Shown piece by piece: positions 10,535-20,794 of a stretch of 64,000 bases of DNA. Made by a program: the position numbers and the translations under genes. Origin of the DNA: Euphorbia lathyris (lineage: Eukaryota > Streptophyta > Magnoliopsida > Malpighiales > Euphorbiaceae); assembly GCF_963576675.1 (NCBI RefSeq), contig NC_088916.1:88367501-88431500 (forward strand), read 5' to 3'. How positions within the stretch are numbered: position 1 is the first letter of the stretch; the number at the start of each line of letters is the position of its first letter. Below the pieces are notes generated by a model. The model did not search any database. It saw only the letters and a program-made list of their open reading frames with translations, and was not told the DNA's origin.

Positions 10535-11651
10535 AGTTGTGTATCCCATTGTTTCTAGAAGAATAGTTTGATTGAGTCTCACCTGTTGAGCTACTAGAGT
10601 TAAGAAAGAGTGGAGCAAGTGGCAGGAAAAAAAACATATCCTATCCCTAATTTTCTTCAATCTGGCGACGAAGTTAGAGGGAATCTTAAACTACTCTTAG
10701 TTGGCTAAGAATGGAATTTGGGGGCAAATTCAAAATATGAGAAACTATGTAATAAAATACCTTACACTATTTGCTTAAATTCTACCATCTGGTATGAAGT
10801 TGTTGTCTACCATATAATAAAATACTGTTAACCAAGACGGATCCTGAGATTTTGGAGGCGTAGGGGCGAAGCTTCAAACCAGGGCCTAGTAAATAAGTAC
10901 AGGTAAAAAATCAATTATGTAAAAAGAAAAATTACTTATAAATGACACCTTTTTATTACTTTTAACAAGGGATCTAATAAAGTTTGAAATAAAAAAATAT
11001 TTTATTTCATATTAAAAACTTAGTTGCTCATACAAAATATTATCTACGAGCATTTATAAATGCAGAATCACTAAAAATAAGCATACACCAACATTCTCTA
11101 ATATATTTTTCTCAATAGATAAAATTATTAAACTATTTAATCTTTTTTTGCGATGATGATCTCAAATAGTTTTTCAATAATTTTAACTCTAAAAAATTTC
11201 TTTTAGCAGATATATAGTTAAGTGGATTCGAAGCGCAATCGAAACATTTGGGTAATAATCTGCTGTTTTGACAAACTCAAGAATTTCAAATGCTGGCAGC
11301 AATAATTTTTGCCAAAGATTTGCAAAACTTTCATTTCTGAAAAAGAATCATTTGCATCAACATGTGAAAAATTATTATAGTAATAAATTTATGTGTTGTG
11401 ACTATTTAGGACTATGACATGTATTTATCATTTTGAGATTTTAATTTCAGTATTTTTTATAAAACATTATATTTGGACCCTTCCCTCCATTGTGCCTAGA
11501 TATGTGTTGCAAATTATTTAAGCCTAGGATTATTTCCTTAACTGTTTTATCTTTTAAGATTTCATTTTTGTATTTTTTTTTTCTAAAAATATTATTTTTG
11601 GGCTCCTCCATACCCTAGGCCCTGGTTTGTCCAAATGCGATATTTACGTAT
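10535..11651. repeat. Dispersed repeat family R, copy 1 (3' half), with hAT piece
   Basis: The repeat resumes at 'gtatcccattgtttctagaagaa' and runs through 'gaatggaatttgggggcaaa' to 'accatataataaaatactgttaacc' near 10830. After the hAT piece it resumes at 'gtttgtccaaatgcgatattt', which matches 'gtctgtccaaat..gatattcac' at 13378 and 42827. No gene is visible. Confidence 0.75.
10837..11630 (-). mobile_element. Degenerate hAT-like transposon fragment
   Basis: This segment is absent from repeat copies 2 and 3, so it is an insertion. Left end phrases (GACGGATCCTGAG, then CAGGGCCTAG) and right end phrases (CTAGGCCCTGG) are inverted to each other, as in plant hAT termini. On the minus strand, about 11340-11040, the broken frame gives SAKRNFLELKLLKNYLRSS, resembling the hAT dimerisation region near the transposase C-terminus. 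Many stops interrupt it. A related truncated copy lies at 47566-48125. Confidence 0.55.
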
Positions 11652-12015
11652 TGTCGTAATGCCTTGAATCAGTATATCCCGTTTCCTATTCGGAGTAGGA
11701 TTTGGGTTTCGGATTCCTAGTTGGATTAGGATCATGGGTTCCTATTTGGATTGGGATCATGAGTTCCTAGTTGGATTGGGATTGGGATCATGGGTTCCTA
11801 GTGGGATTAGGATCATGGGTTCCTAGTGGGATTAGGTTAGATTAGGTATTATAAATACCCCCATTATGTAACCTAATCATTGTAATCTGATTTTCGCCTC
11901 CTAATAATACTATTCTCCTTCTGCCCGTGAACTAGCCAACACAACGTTGGTGAACCACGTAAATCTGTGTTTTTCGATTGATTGTTTATTTATCTTTCAT
12001 TAATTCCGCACAACA
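11652..12015 (+). mobile_element. 5' LTR of a Ty1/copia element
   Basis: It begins TGTCGTAAT and ends CACAACA, imperfect inverted ends. The primer-binding site follows four bases later. A TATA-like ttataaatac lies near 11848 and a set of repeated 'gattaggatcatgggttcctag' phrases lies at 11718-11835. It interrupts repeat family R after 'tatttacgtat'. No matching 3' LTR is in the window. Confidence 0.8.
11718..11835 (+). repeat. Tandem enhancer-like repeats in the copia LTR
   Basis: Four to five copies of a roughly 24-27 base unit (ttggattaggatcatgggtt-like) lie directly upstream of the TATA-like site. Tandem repeats in copia LTR U3 regions often act as enhancers in plants; here that is an inference. 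Confidence 0.65.
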
Positions 12016-12018
12016 AAC

Positions 12019-12030
12019 TGGTATCAGAGC
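12019..12030 (+). promoter_or_regulatory. Primer-binding site (initiator tRNA-Met)
   Basis: TGGTATCAGAGC is complementary to the 3' end of plant initiator methionine tRNA, the usual primer of copia reverse transcription. It sits four bases after the LTR end. Confidence 0.9.
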
Positions 12031-12070
12031 TTTCGGTTTCCGATCGGGGTTTTGTTTTCTTGAGAGAAAG

Positions 12071-12335
12071 ATGTCTGCGATGAACGTGAAAATCGAAAAG
12101 TTTATTGGGAGAAATAGTTTCAGTCTATGGCAGATCAAGATGCGGGCTTTGTTAAAACAACAAGGTCTGTGGACGCCGTTGAAGAAGGCAACGGGAGAAG
12201 TCACTGCTGAGATGACGATTCTGGAAGAAAAGGCACATTCAACAATTATGTTGTGCCTCGCAGATGACATCATCACTGAGGTCTCAGACGAAGAGACTGC
12301 TGCCGGTCTGTGGATGAAGTTAGAGAGCATATACA
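12071..12335 (+). pseudogene. Truncated copia gag (N-terminal 88 residues)
   Basis: The ATG at 12071 follows the primer-binding site. The frame reads MSAMNVKIEKFIGRNSFSLW and continues with IKMRALLKQQGLW and TAAGLWMKLESIYM, the gag polyprotein start of plant copia elements (capsid region, UBN2 type). At about 12335 it runs without a break into repeat family R, adding about 16 unrelated residues before the stop at 12388. Everything else (zinc knuckle, protease, integrase, RT, 3' LTR) is missing. The junction lies at a short shared 'acatgttgcaa', suggesting deletion by microhomology. Confidence 0.85.
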
Positions 12336-13930
12336 TGTTGCAACTATTGAGTTTGTATTGTGATCATGTCGTGTCAATTTCGAATTAGTGTCAAAATGAT
12401 TAAACCGTAATCTAACCCAAAAAATTTCATTTCAATCTCGTATTAACCTAATTGGGATAGTGTCGATTACGTGTGTTGTTGTCGAGTCATATATAATTTT
12501 ACTATGGATCAGATTTATTTTTAGGAGAACCTCAATTTTAATCATGAGGTTATTGGGAATTTCCCTCTAATTTATAAAATGGCTTAATTTTTATCTTTGC
12601 TGTAAATTATTGGCTCAATTTTCTAATAAATTTGGTGGAAACTTTTTATTCGAAATTATTTTGAAAATGATAAAACTAAATCAAATTTTCTATTATCAAA
12701 ATAAAATTCACAAAAGAAATTATGAATGGACAAAATTAAGATGTTTTATAAGATAAGGACAAAATTAATTTTTTTCAATAACTTTAGAAGGAGTTAGCCT
12801 TGTACAATTTATTAATTATAAGATTAAGTAGATTGATTTGTCTGAAACTAAATCTAAAAATAAGATTTGTTTGGTGTTGTGAGTATCCCATCATTTCTAG
12901 AAGAACAGTTTGATTGAGTCCCTTTGGTTGAGCTGCTAGAGTTAAGAAAGCGTGGACCACTTGGCAGGGAAAAAAACTTATCTTATCCCTAATTTTCTTC
13001 AAGCTTACCACGAAGTTACAGGGAAGCTTAAACTACTCTTAGTTGACTAAGAATGGAATTTGGGGGCAAAATCCAAATATGAGAAAGTATATAATAAAAT
13101 ACCTTACACCATTTTACTTAAATTCAACCATTTGGTGTGAAGCTGTTGTCTACCATATAATAAAATACTGTTAACCTTCTGTGATACATAAAAGAGGAAC
13201 ACCAAAGAAAAGAAAACATAAGATAAGAGATATAGCAGTCACTCAAGAGATATGTTTAGTTACTTTTACAGTTTCAGTCATTTTTTCTACACGTTTAAAC
13301 CATAAGACAAAATTTTACCAGAGGAGGAGATGTGAATAAGTTCGATAAAATACAATTTCTATATAGATATGTCTGGTCTGTCCAAATCTGATATTCACGT
13401 ATATCAATAATCATGATAACATTTATTTGTTTTACTCTAATTTAGAGTGATTTTGTGGTGTGGAATGATTGTGAAAGGTGAGTCAGAAGCTGCTTAGGAT
13501 ATTCAGGTAGCCTGAAAATGCAAATCTTGGTTGTAACGTTCTGAAATATTTTTGTAACATCCTTAACAAAAAAAAATAAGAATGTGGAATTGGAAATTAA
13601 ACATCATTGGGTGCACATGACTAGAACAACATATTCATTTACTAATTTAGAACAACATTAGTTTCATTGTAATCAAACTCTAACTTTAAAAGACAAAAAC
13701 CATTCTACCTATTAAACCAGAGCATTGAGCAATGCTTACATAATCTCGTCTCTAACTGGTAGAGTTTGATAAATTTCCGACGAGGAAAATTAACTATGAA
13801 GGAAAAAACCAAGCTTAACTCGGTAGGAACACTTCCCCAAAAATGTGAGGAAAGACATCGTTTTGGCCTCCTTGGAGCATAAAAGAAAATGCACAACCCT
13901 TCATATGTTGGGAGCCGCAATCGCAAATAA
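12336..13930. repeat. Dispersed repeat family R, copy 2
   Basis: It carries the modules of copy 1 without the LINE or hAT insertions: 'tgttgcaactattgagtt', 'gtcgagtcatata', 'agatttgtttggtgttgtgagtatccca', 'ataataaaatactgttaacc', 'aagataagagatatagcagtcactc', 'gaggaggagatgtgaataag' and 'ctggtctgtccaaat'. It serves as the empty-site reference for insertions elsewhere. Small minus-strand frames here do not look like genes. Confidence 0.8.
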
Positions 13931-14897
13931 AGATGGATAGATGAGTAGGGGCCAAACCATCCCTATAAATGATGGTTCTCCGTTGTAAAAAAAATATGTT
14001 GGTACCGTTATGCAAACAGACCGTGTTCCCTTCAGTGAATCATCATATATGCTCTTAAAAGAATGCAATTTCTTTAATCAAACATTTCTCCTTAAAAAGA
14101 GCATTATTGAAGAGAGGAATGGACTATGAAGGAAGAAACAATGCTTAACTCGCTAGAAACACTTCCTCAAGAAAGTAGGGAATACCATCAAGTGATAGTT
14201 ATGAACCCATAACCCGATCTGCAAAAATTTTATTAGGAGAAAAGTATGCTTGCCGCAGCAACTTGTCAAAACTCATCAAGCCACATACTGAATCCTCATC
14301 AAAGCTGAATAACCATCTACTCCATTTGAACCTTATGATGATGGAGCATCTGAATCTCCTTTATAGTGAATAAAAGAAGGATGTCAATTATTTCCATCAC
14401 ATTTATTAACGTGGTGGGTTTAATTTTCAAAATATGGAGCAAGTCTTACATTTATATGACCACAACTGAAATAACAGTCAAAGATGAACATAACATTTCT
14501 TTTTCGTTTCTATTTCCGTTTCTTTTTAGAAATAACATTTCTGATATCTATTTGTGTGCAACTTAGCACATATATAATCCTTCTAATTCAGAAATGCTCA
14601 TATATAAATTCACTCTATTTACTTGGAAACAATGGAAATACATATTAAGATGTCAAATGGAATTAAATTGGATCAAATAATTTCAATTAAAAACATCTCA
14701 TAAAGATACAGAGATCATAGGCTGATGTAGATAGCATTCAAATCAAGTTACCTTTCAAGCATAGCTGGCATAGTTTTATCATAGACAAACTAATTATGAT
14801 AGAAACGTCTAATAACAAAAATTAGCATACCAACAATGTTTAAAACAAAGTTAAGAAGTTTCAATCAAATTTCACTTAAAACATAAAGTTGGATCAG
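13931..14897. other. 3' flank of the Plus-3 gene relic
   Basis: Most of this stretch is the inverted counterpart of 2296-2760. It contains a second copy of the phrase 'actatgaaggaa..aa..caa.gcttaactcg' (near 13792 and 14130), an internal partial duplication. No recognised coding sequence. Confidence 0.4.
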
Positions 14898-15346
14898 TTA
14901 AATAGATTGTTGAGTAACTTGTTTTTCGGATGGAGCACATTCTGTCATATCTTGTTCTTCATCTGGAGCATATTGTGTCATCTCTTCTTTAAAAGGCAAC
15001 TTCTCTTGTTCACTCGTGCTCAAAACAGGACCACTAGACCATGTATCCATGTAAATTGGTTCTTCAGGACCACCATACTCGGTGAATTCTTTAGTTGTCT
15101 CCTTCAAAGCTTTTTTCATAGCCATCTAAGAGATTTCTTGTCATGTATAGTTCATGTTTGAACCTAGAAGTCTCCATATATCTTCTGATGATCGAACTCC
15201 CTAAGCAACATTTGATGTTGCATACTCAAGTTTTGATAAGCCCTCTCTTTCGCATGGTAGGACATCCGAGCTTTTTCCAAGACTTGTTGCATTTGCTCCA
15301 TATACATATCGAATTGGGATGCTGACTTCAAAGTATTATCCCAATT
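14898..15346 (-). pseudogene. Coiled-coil and acidic C-terminal part of a Plus-3-type gene relic
   Basis: Minus strand, downstream of the Plus-3 sequence at 15347-15637. The frame from about 15346 reads SASQFDMYMEQMQQVLEKARMSY-type helical sequence, then QHQMLLREFDHQKI, before a stop near 15157. A second frame (15125-14898, 75 residues) starts MAMKKALKETTKEF and ends in a repeated APDEEQDMTECAPSEKQ-like acidic tail. The relic probably comes from the C-terminal half of a chromatin or transcription protein with Plus-3, GYF or SWIB domains, but only the Plus-3 part is recognisable. A related tail lies at 2218-2295. Confidence 0.45.
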
Positions 15347-15947
15347 TCCACGAAAAACAATAATATAAAGAAGTGATTATAGTTCATGTGCGGATGTGAA
15401 AACCACTGGTACCAAAGAAAATGACACTTTCTTATATACATATTTATAAATAGGAAACATCCAGCAGATAAATACCTATAACATGAACAAGCATGTGAGA
15501 GTTTTTCTCGAGGTTGTCATAAGGGTCAGAATTGACTCTTACAATACTTCCTATTATCTTTTCTTTAAATGTTTCTGAATCCTGGAGAAGCTCCTGAACT
15601 AAACTCTTTTTCAAGTAGATAAGTTTAATATTATCAGGAATAATGAAATGGTGATTGCTGATAATATTAAACTTATCTATTTGAAAAATAGTTTAGTTCA
15701 GGAGCTTCTCCAGGATTCAGAAACATTTGCAGAAAAGATAGTAGGAAGTATTGTAAGAGTCAAATCTGACCCTTATGACTACCTCTAGAAAAACTCTCAC
15801 ATGCTTGTGCAAGTTATAGGTATTTATCTGCTAGTTGTTTCCTATTTATACATATGCATTAAGAAAGTGTCATTTTCTTTGGTACGAGTGGTTTTCACAT
15901 CCCAACATGAACTATAATCACTTCTTTATATTATTGTTTTTCGTGGA
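15347..15947. repeat. Long inverted repeat (about 290-base arms, 20-base loop) of Plus-3 domain sequence
   Basis: The left arm 15347-15637 and right arm 15658-15947 are inverted copies at high identity with a 20-base spacer (15638-15657). Each arm encodes the same peptide, on opposite strands: [20 protein letters not shown], then SIVRV.SDPYD and KNSHMLV.VIG. This matches the plant Plus-3 domain (as in SWIB/Plus-3/GYF proteins), which binds single-stranded nucleic acid in transcription elongation factors. The right arm has a stop after SDPYDYL. A transcript would fold into a near-perfect long hairpin, a potential small-RNA source. Confidence 0.85.
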
Positions 15948-16773
15948 TTGATACTTCGGATGTACCTATTTCCAAGACTTGTTACTATCTGGTGATTCTG
16001 GCTCCTTGAACTAATAAAAGGAGTTCGTGAAGCTTCTATAACAACTATAAGACTCTCAGAACTACCCCTGGAAATTCAATAGATACACATGTTTCCCAAT
16101 AGCATAGATTAGGAGTAATATAGATCTCTTCACAATTCTCGTTAAAACCTAAAATTCAAGAGATGAAAAGTCCAAAGTTTTACCGGAAAGAATTATGCTT
16201 CTAAAATTCAATAGCTTTCAAGTAGTTGCTCGGAAAGAAAATATTTCCTGCAAAAAAAATCATTATGGAATCAAAATCCAATGAGCAACAAATAGTAAAT
16301 GCCAACAAAAACTCAGAAATAACTTGGAATTGGGCAATTCAAATATAGAGCTTTGTGCTATTAATATTTTAGCAGATAACGTCATGGAGGTTCATGACTA
16401 TCACTTGATGAGATTCTGAAAGCATTGCTGAATGCTGATTTAATTGGTTTTCATAGATTTGATTTGCTTTGTTACCTCGAAGATTTGTTGAGCCGCTTTC
16501 TGCAGAAGGTAAACCCTAATCGCACACCATCAACATCACAACAACTTTCCAGATTTGAGATCTCTCGGGGGGAGGTATTAATATGGAATGCACAGACACA
16601 TTTACAGAGAAGACAAGAGAGGGGCGGAGAAAACAAGAGTTGTGAAAACAGTAGCTATAGTTATATAGGCCAGGCCATTTGTGTGAGATATTTAATTAGT
16701 ATAAAATATTAAGCTTGATATATTCCAACAACCCCCTAAATTTTGAAAGTGCTAAATTACTCTATATTCTTAT
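15948..16773. other. 5' remainder of the Plus-3 relic unit
   Basis: There is an unconvincing 95-codon frame at 16425-16712. The DNA resembles about 5730-6060 and 7440-7960, so it looks like the shared terminal part of the gene-fragment units. No recognised domain. Confidence 0.35.
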
Positions 16774-17575
16774 GGGATAAGGTACTAAAATAGACCTAAC
16801 GTGTTTTGAAAAGTATCAATTTAGGCTCAACGTTCAAAATAGCACCAATATAGCCTTAACGTTTACAATATAGCATCAATTTAGGCCTCACGTACAAAAT
16901 AGCATCAATATTGGCTTAACGTTTACAAAATATATCCAATTTAAACTAAACGTCACAATTAAATTAACCATATTATATTCTTTTCCTATTAACTTTACAT
17001 GTTATTTTTTTATTTAGTTCTATTTTATTATTTATTATAATATAATTAATTAGTATTATTGTCCATTAAAACCTTATATTTATTTTTCATCATCATTCCA
17101 TGATCCTAAATTCTATGGCTCATGTAATATATGAAAACTAAAAGTAATTGAATATTTCGAACGCTAGTTAAAATAATATTGATATATGTCATTGACTATC
17201 TACAATATTTCGAACAAAATTGTAGATATTCAATTACTTTTAGTTTGCGTATATTACATGAGCAATGAAATTTAGGAGTCATGGAATTATTGATGAAAAA
17301 CAAATATAAGATCTTAATGGACAAGAATATAATATGATTAATTTAATTATGACGTGTAGCGTAATTTGGATATATTTTTTAAACGTTAAGCTTAAATTTG
17401 TATTATTTTGTAAACTTTAAGCCTATATTGGTGCTATTTTGTACGTGAGGCCTAAATTGATGCTATATTGTAAACGTTAAGCCTAAATTGATATTATGTT
17501 GTAAACGTTAAGCCTATATTGATGCTAAATTGATACTTCTCCAAAAACCTTAGGCCTATTTTGATACCTTATCCC
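16774..17575. mobile_element. Fold-back Mutator-like MITE (802 bp, 9-bp target duplication)
   Basis: It begins GGGATAAGGTACTAAAATAG and ends with the inverse, CTATTTTGATACCTTATCCC. The target duplication TATTCTTAT is exact on both sides (16765-16773 and 17576-17584); nine bases is the Mutator signature. The two halves are inverted along nearly the whole length, up to a centre near 17170, so a single strand folds into one long hairpin. It has no coding capacity. A short relative lies at 718-998. Confidence 0.9.
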
Positions 17576-17584
17576 TATTCTTAT

Positions 17585-18829
17585 CTAATTATATTAAAAA
17601 ACCTTATATTCTTATCCAATTGCATTTAATAACCTCTATACTTGTCCAATTGTATTCAATAATCTCAAAACATCAACTATCTCGTTGAAGTTCCAAGAGT
17701 TTATGAGGTTATCGAATGCAATTACACAGGAATAACTAACCATTTAGAACTTTTGAAAGTTCGGGGGAAGTTAAACTTTTGGGCCAAGTAGATGGAACAA
17801 GAGAAAATAACAGAGTAAAATCATATCAGAATTTTATGGGTATATAATTTATTAGACCTCTCTTTTTTTCCCTAACACATTGTTTAGTACTTCTATTTTG
17901 AAAACACATCATAGAATCTCTAAAATCTGTTACTCTTAACGTTTTGGTCTGTCGGTGTATTTAAAAAAAATTAACCGTTATATTTTGGTGTAAATAGGGA
18001 GACAAAAAATAACAGAGTAATAGGATCGTTTTGTATCCCAATATGACTGTCGTGAAAGATAACATATGTTTGCTTAAAAAAATTAAAAAATAGACAAAAG
18101 GACTAAAGGATTAAGCGTGACAAATGGTAGGGACCTCATAATGTGTTTTTCAAAATAGGAAGACTAAACAATATGGTGCGCAAAAATATGAAGACTAATA
18201 AATTATTTATACTAATTTATTAACCGAATTGAATTCATGTCTTGCAAATATTGTTTTGGCGTGACATATGATTTTACTTTTTATTTTTTGTTAATATAAA
18301 CATGGAAAAATACAGGAGGAATATAGTATTCATACTAATTTAGGGATAAGACTAGATAGATTTTAGGGATAAAACCAAGTTTAACCCTAACGTCTTAAGG
18401 ATGTGTCGATTTAACGTTAACATATGAAACAATACAAATTTAAACGTTTCCAAGTAAGATCAATTTAAGTCCTACGTTATAGAAAATTAGAAAAAAAAAA
18501 CATGTTTTATTAGTATATATACAAAATTACAAAAATTTTTCTAAAATGCTAGTAAAAACTAAATCGGCTACATATAAATAATCATAATTTTATGTCAAAT
18601 TGTCTAAAATATTTAGAGTGTTATTAATATAGGTATAAAAAGTATATGAATCTGCTTCAATTGATCGATAAACTTATTTGAAAGATTCGACGTGATAATT
18701 AAATAACAGTAAATCAGCCTTTTTATATTTTCGATAATGCGGGGCTAAAATTGATCTTGCTTGAAAAAAAATTAGGGTTTAACTCGCATCATTTCATACG
18801 TAGGGGCAAAATCTCCACTTTGACTGAAA
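17585..18829. repeat. Repeat-family flank (gene-unit end, then family R first module)
   Basis: About 17585-17800 continues the AT-rich terminal phrases of the gene-fragment unit. About 18370-18829 is the first module of family R (compare 8070-8580) and is continued after the Tekay insertion at 29017. Between them is plain AT-rich DNA with no gene. Confidence 0.6.
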
Positions 18830-18834
18830 CATTA

Positions 18835-19859
18835 TGTCAAACCCGGTCCAAAATAAGATCAGATAAGACGGTGAGACATTACCACTGACTTATTATATAA
18901 ACCAGTAGCAATATCTCTCAATTAAGGAGAAAAATCAAATCAAAAACCAAATTCTGGTTTAAAGCTAAAATGAATAACATATATCGTTTCCAGCTTAACT
19001 TTTTCATACGGAGTCCGATTAATGCGATTCAAAAACCCCTGGAAACATAAGATAAAAATAAAGAACTTTCATTTAGGACTCCATGACAGATTCGGCCTAT
19101 ATCTGGTCGAAAAATGCATCACAAGATTCAGATATGAATCTGATCTTCCAGCAGCACCTATATAGACAATTCTCTATATCACTAGCTCAAAGTTATGACT
19201 TAATCATAACCGATATCACACTATTCCATAAGTTCTCAACTCCGGCTAATTATAGATATACCAGTAGATAATACAAACCAAACAAAAGGACACTGCCAAA
19301 AACAAGTTATACAAGTGTCCGTATACTATCCACATATATGTACATGAACAAAATGGATGCAATACCCTAGAGACGACTTGCACCTCGTAGCTGTAACCGA
19401 ACCTCGCCCTAGGATCGAGTACCCCTCTCGGTACCTTGCACTTCCTCGCCTAAAACAAAACAATAAAAACATTTGTAAAACATGAGATAAAAATCACAAT
19501 AAGAAACTATCAGCTCTAAAAATCAACTTTACTTAATATAACTACATATCTAGACATTTATAAAGGATTTAATCAAAACCTTGTAAAATATACTCAAAAC
19601 TAAAGTTCATAATAGGATCAAGGTATTAAACCAAAAACCAAAAATATATAATCTTGTATCCATTCTTGAGTTCATCCCCTTATAATTCAAATCACAATTC
19701 ACAACATATACGAGACGTCTCTTAACATTGCCTATCCCATATGATCTTACCCAACACTTCTCTGATTGTGTACACATGCCATATTTCTCACTAAATATGG
19801 TCTTTGAAAATTAAATCCACCATACCGGACTACTCCCAATGGATACCAAACATTTAATT

Positions 19860-19897
<38 letters not shown>

Positions 19898-20730
19898 AAA
19901 CCAAAAACATATATGTATATGTATATACTTCACTTGATCATAATCAAGCTCACAAGTGTTCAATTCTCCAAAATATCAATCCTTAATCAACTAAAATTCT
20001 AAAGTTAATCAATCAACGAAAACCTCAAATCAACATAACCAAGTAAAATTTGTAATTCATATATAAACATAGTCAATAGTTCATTTGAACTATAATTTCA
20101 CAATAAAAAGCAAGACTGTGAAAAACCTCAATTTTATAAAATTTTGGCATAACCCTAAAATATCAATTTCTGGAAATTCTTTGATTATATATATATATCT
20201 GTATACATAAAACTCAAAATATAGTTAATAGTTACTTACCTTAGCTATGAATTGAAGAAAATACACTCGTTCAATTCTCCGCTAAATCAGTCTAAGACGT
20301 TTCCCCTCCAAACACTTTCAAAATTTAGAAACTCTTCGATTAGGATTTAGATCTATGCCTAAGGATGCTATAGTTTAAATTTCAAGTGATTTGGACGGTT
20401 GAATATCCGTAAATCAAAGAAACGGTGGAGAAACGGTCGAAGACGACGAAGAGACAAAAGAAACAGGAAAGAAAAAGAAGGAAAAGAAGATGATGTCGAG
20501 AGAGTCTGGAACATTTGGGATTTATATCCCAAATTTATCAAATATCCCTTTTGGTCCTCCATCTTTATATAATCTTTTAATAATTACCCTAAACTTTTAA
20601 TTTACACCTAAACCCATCGAATTAACTCCAAATTTTTCCTATAACACCAAATAAAAATCACATACCCAATAATTATAATATATATTAATATCTAGGTATA
20701 AATTCTAAAAATTTAGACACGGACGTGACA
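18835..20730 (-). repeat. 3' LTR of the Tekay-type element
   Basis: It is 1,896 bases, from TGTCAAACC to GGACGTGACA on the plus strand. It matches 27122-29011 with a 19-base length difference near 19020 and scattered substitutions. A (TA)n microsatellite lies at about 19862-19896. Small open frames inside are not genes. Confidence 0.93.
19862..19896. repeat. (TA)n microsatellite
   Basis: An uninterrupted TA dinucleotide run of about 17 repeats lies in the LTR; the partner LTR near 28150 has a shorter version. Confidence 0.9.
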
Positions 20731-20745
20731 ATCCTCCCCACCTTA
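20731..20745 (-). promoter_or_regulatory. Polypurine tract of the Tekay-type element
   Basis: On the minus strand AAGGTGGGGAGGAT directly precedes the 3' LTR. This is the plus-strand DNA priming site in LTR retrotransposons. Confidence 0.85.
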
Positions 20746-20794
20746 AAAAATTTTGCCCACGAAATTTGTACTTACTCGTCTAGGTGAATAAATG

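Noticed and set aside
16425..16712. 95-codon plus-strand frame as a gene
   Set aside because: No recognised domain, no conserved relative frame at 5790-6060, and it overlaps unit-end repeat sequence.
19083..19271. 62-codon frame MTDSAYIWSK..., repeated at 27351
   Set aside because: It repeats only because it lies in both LTRs; no start context or homology.
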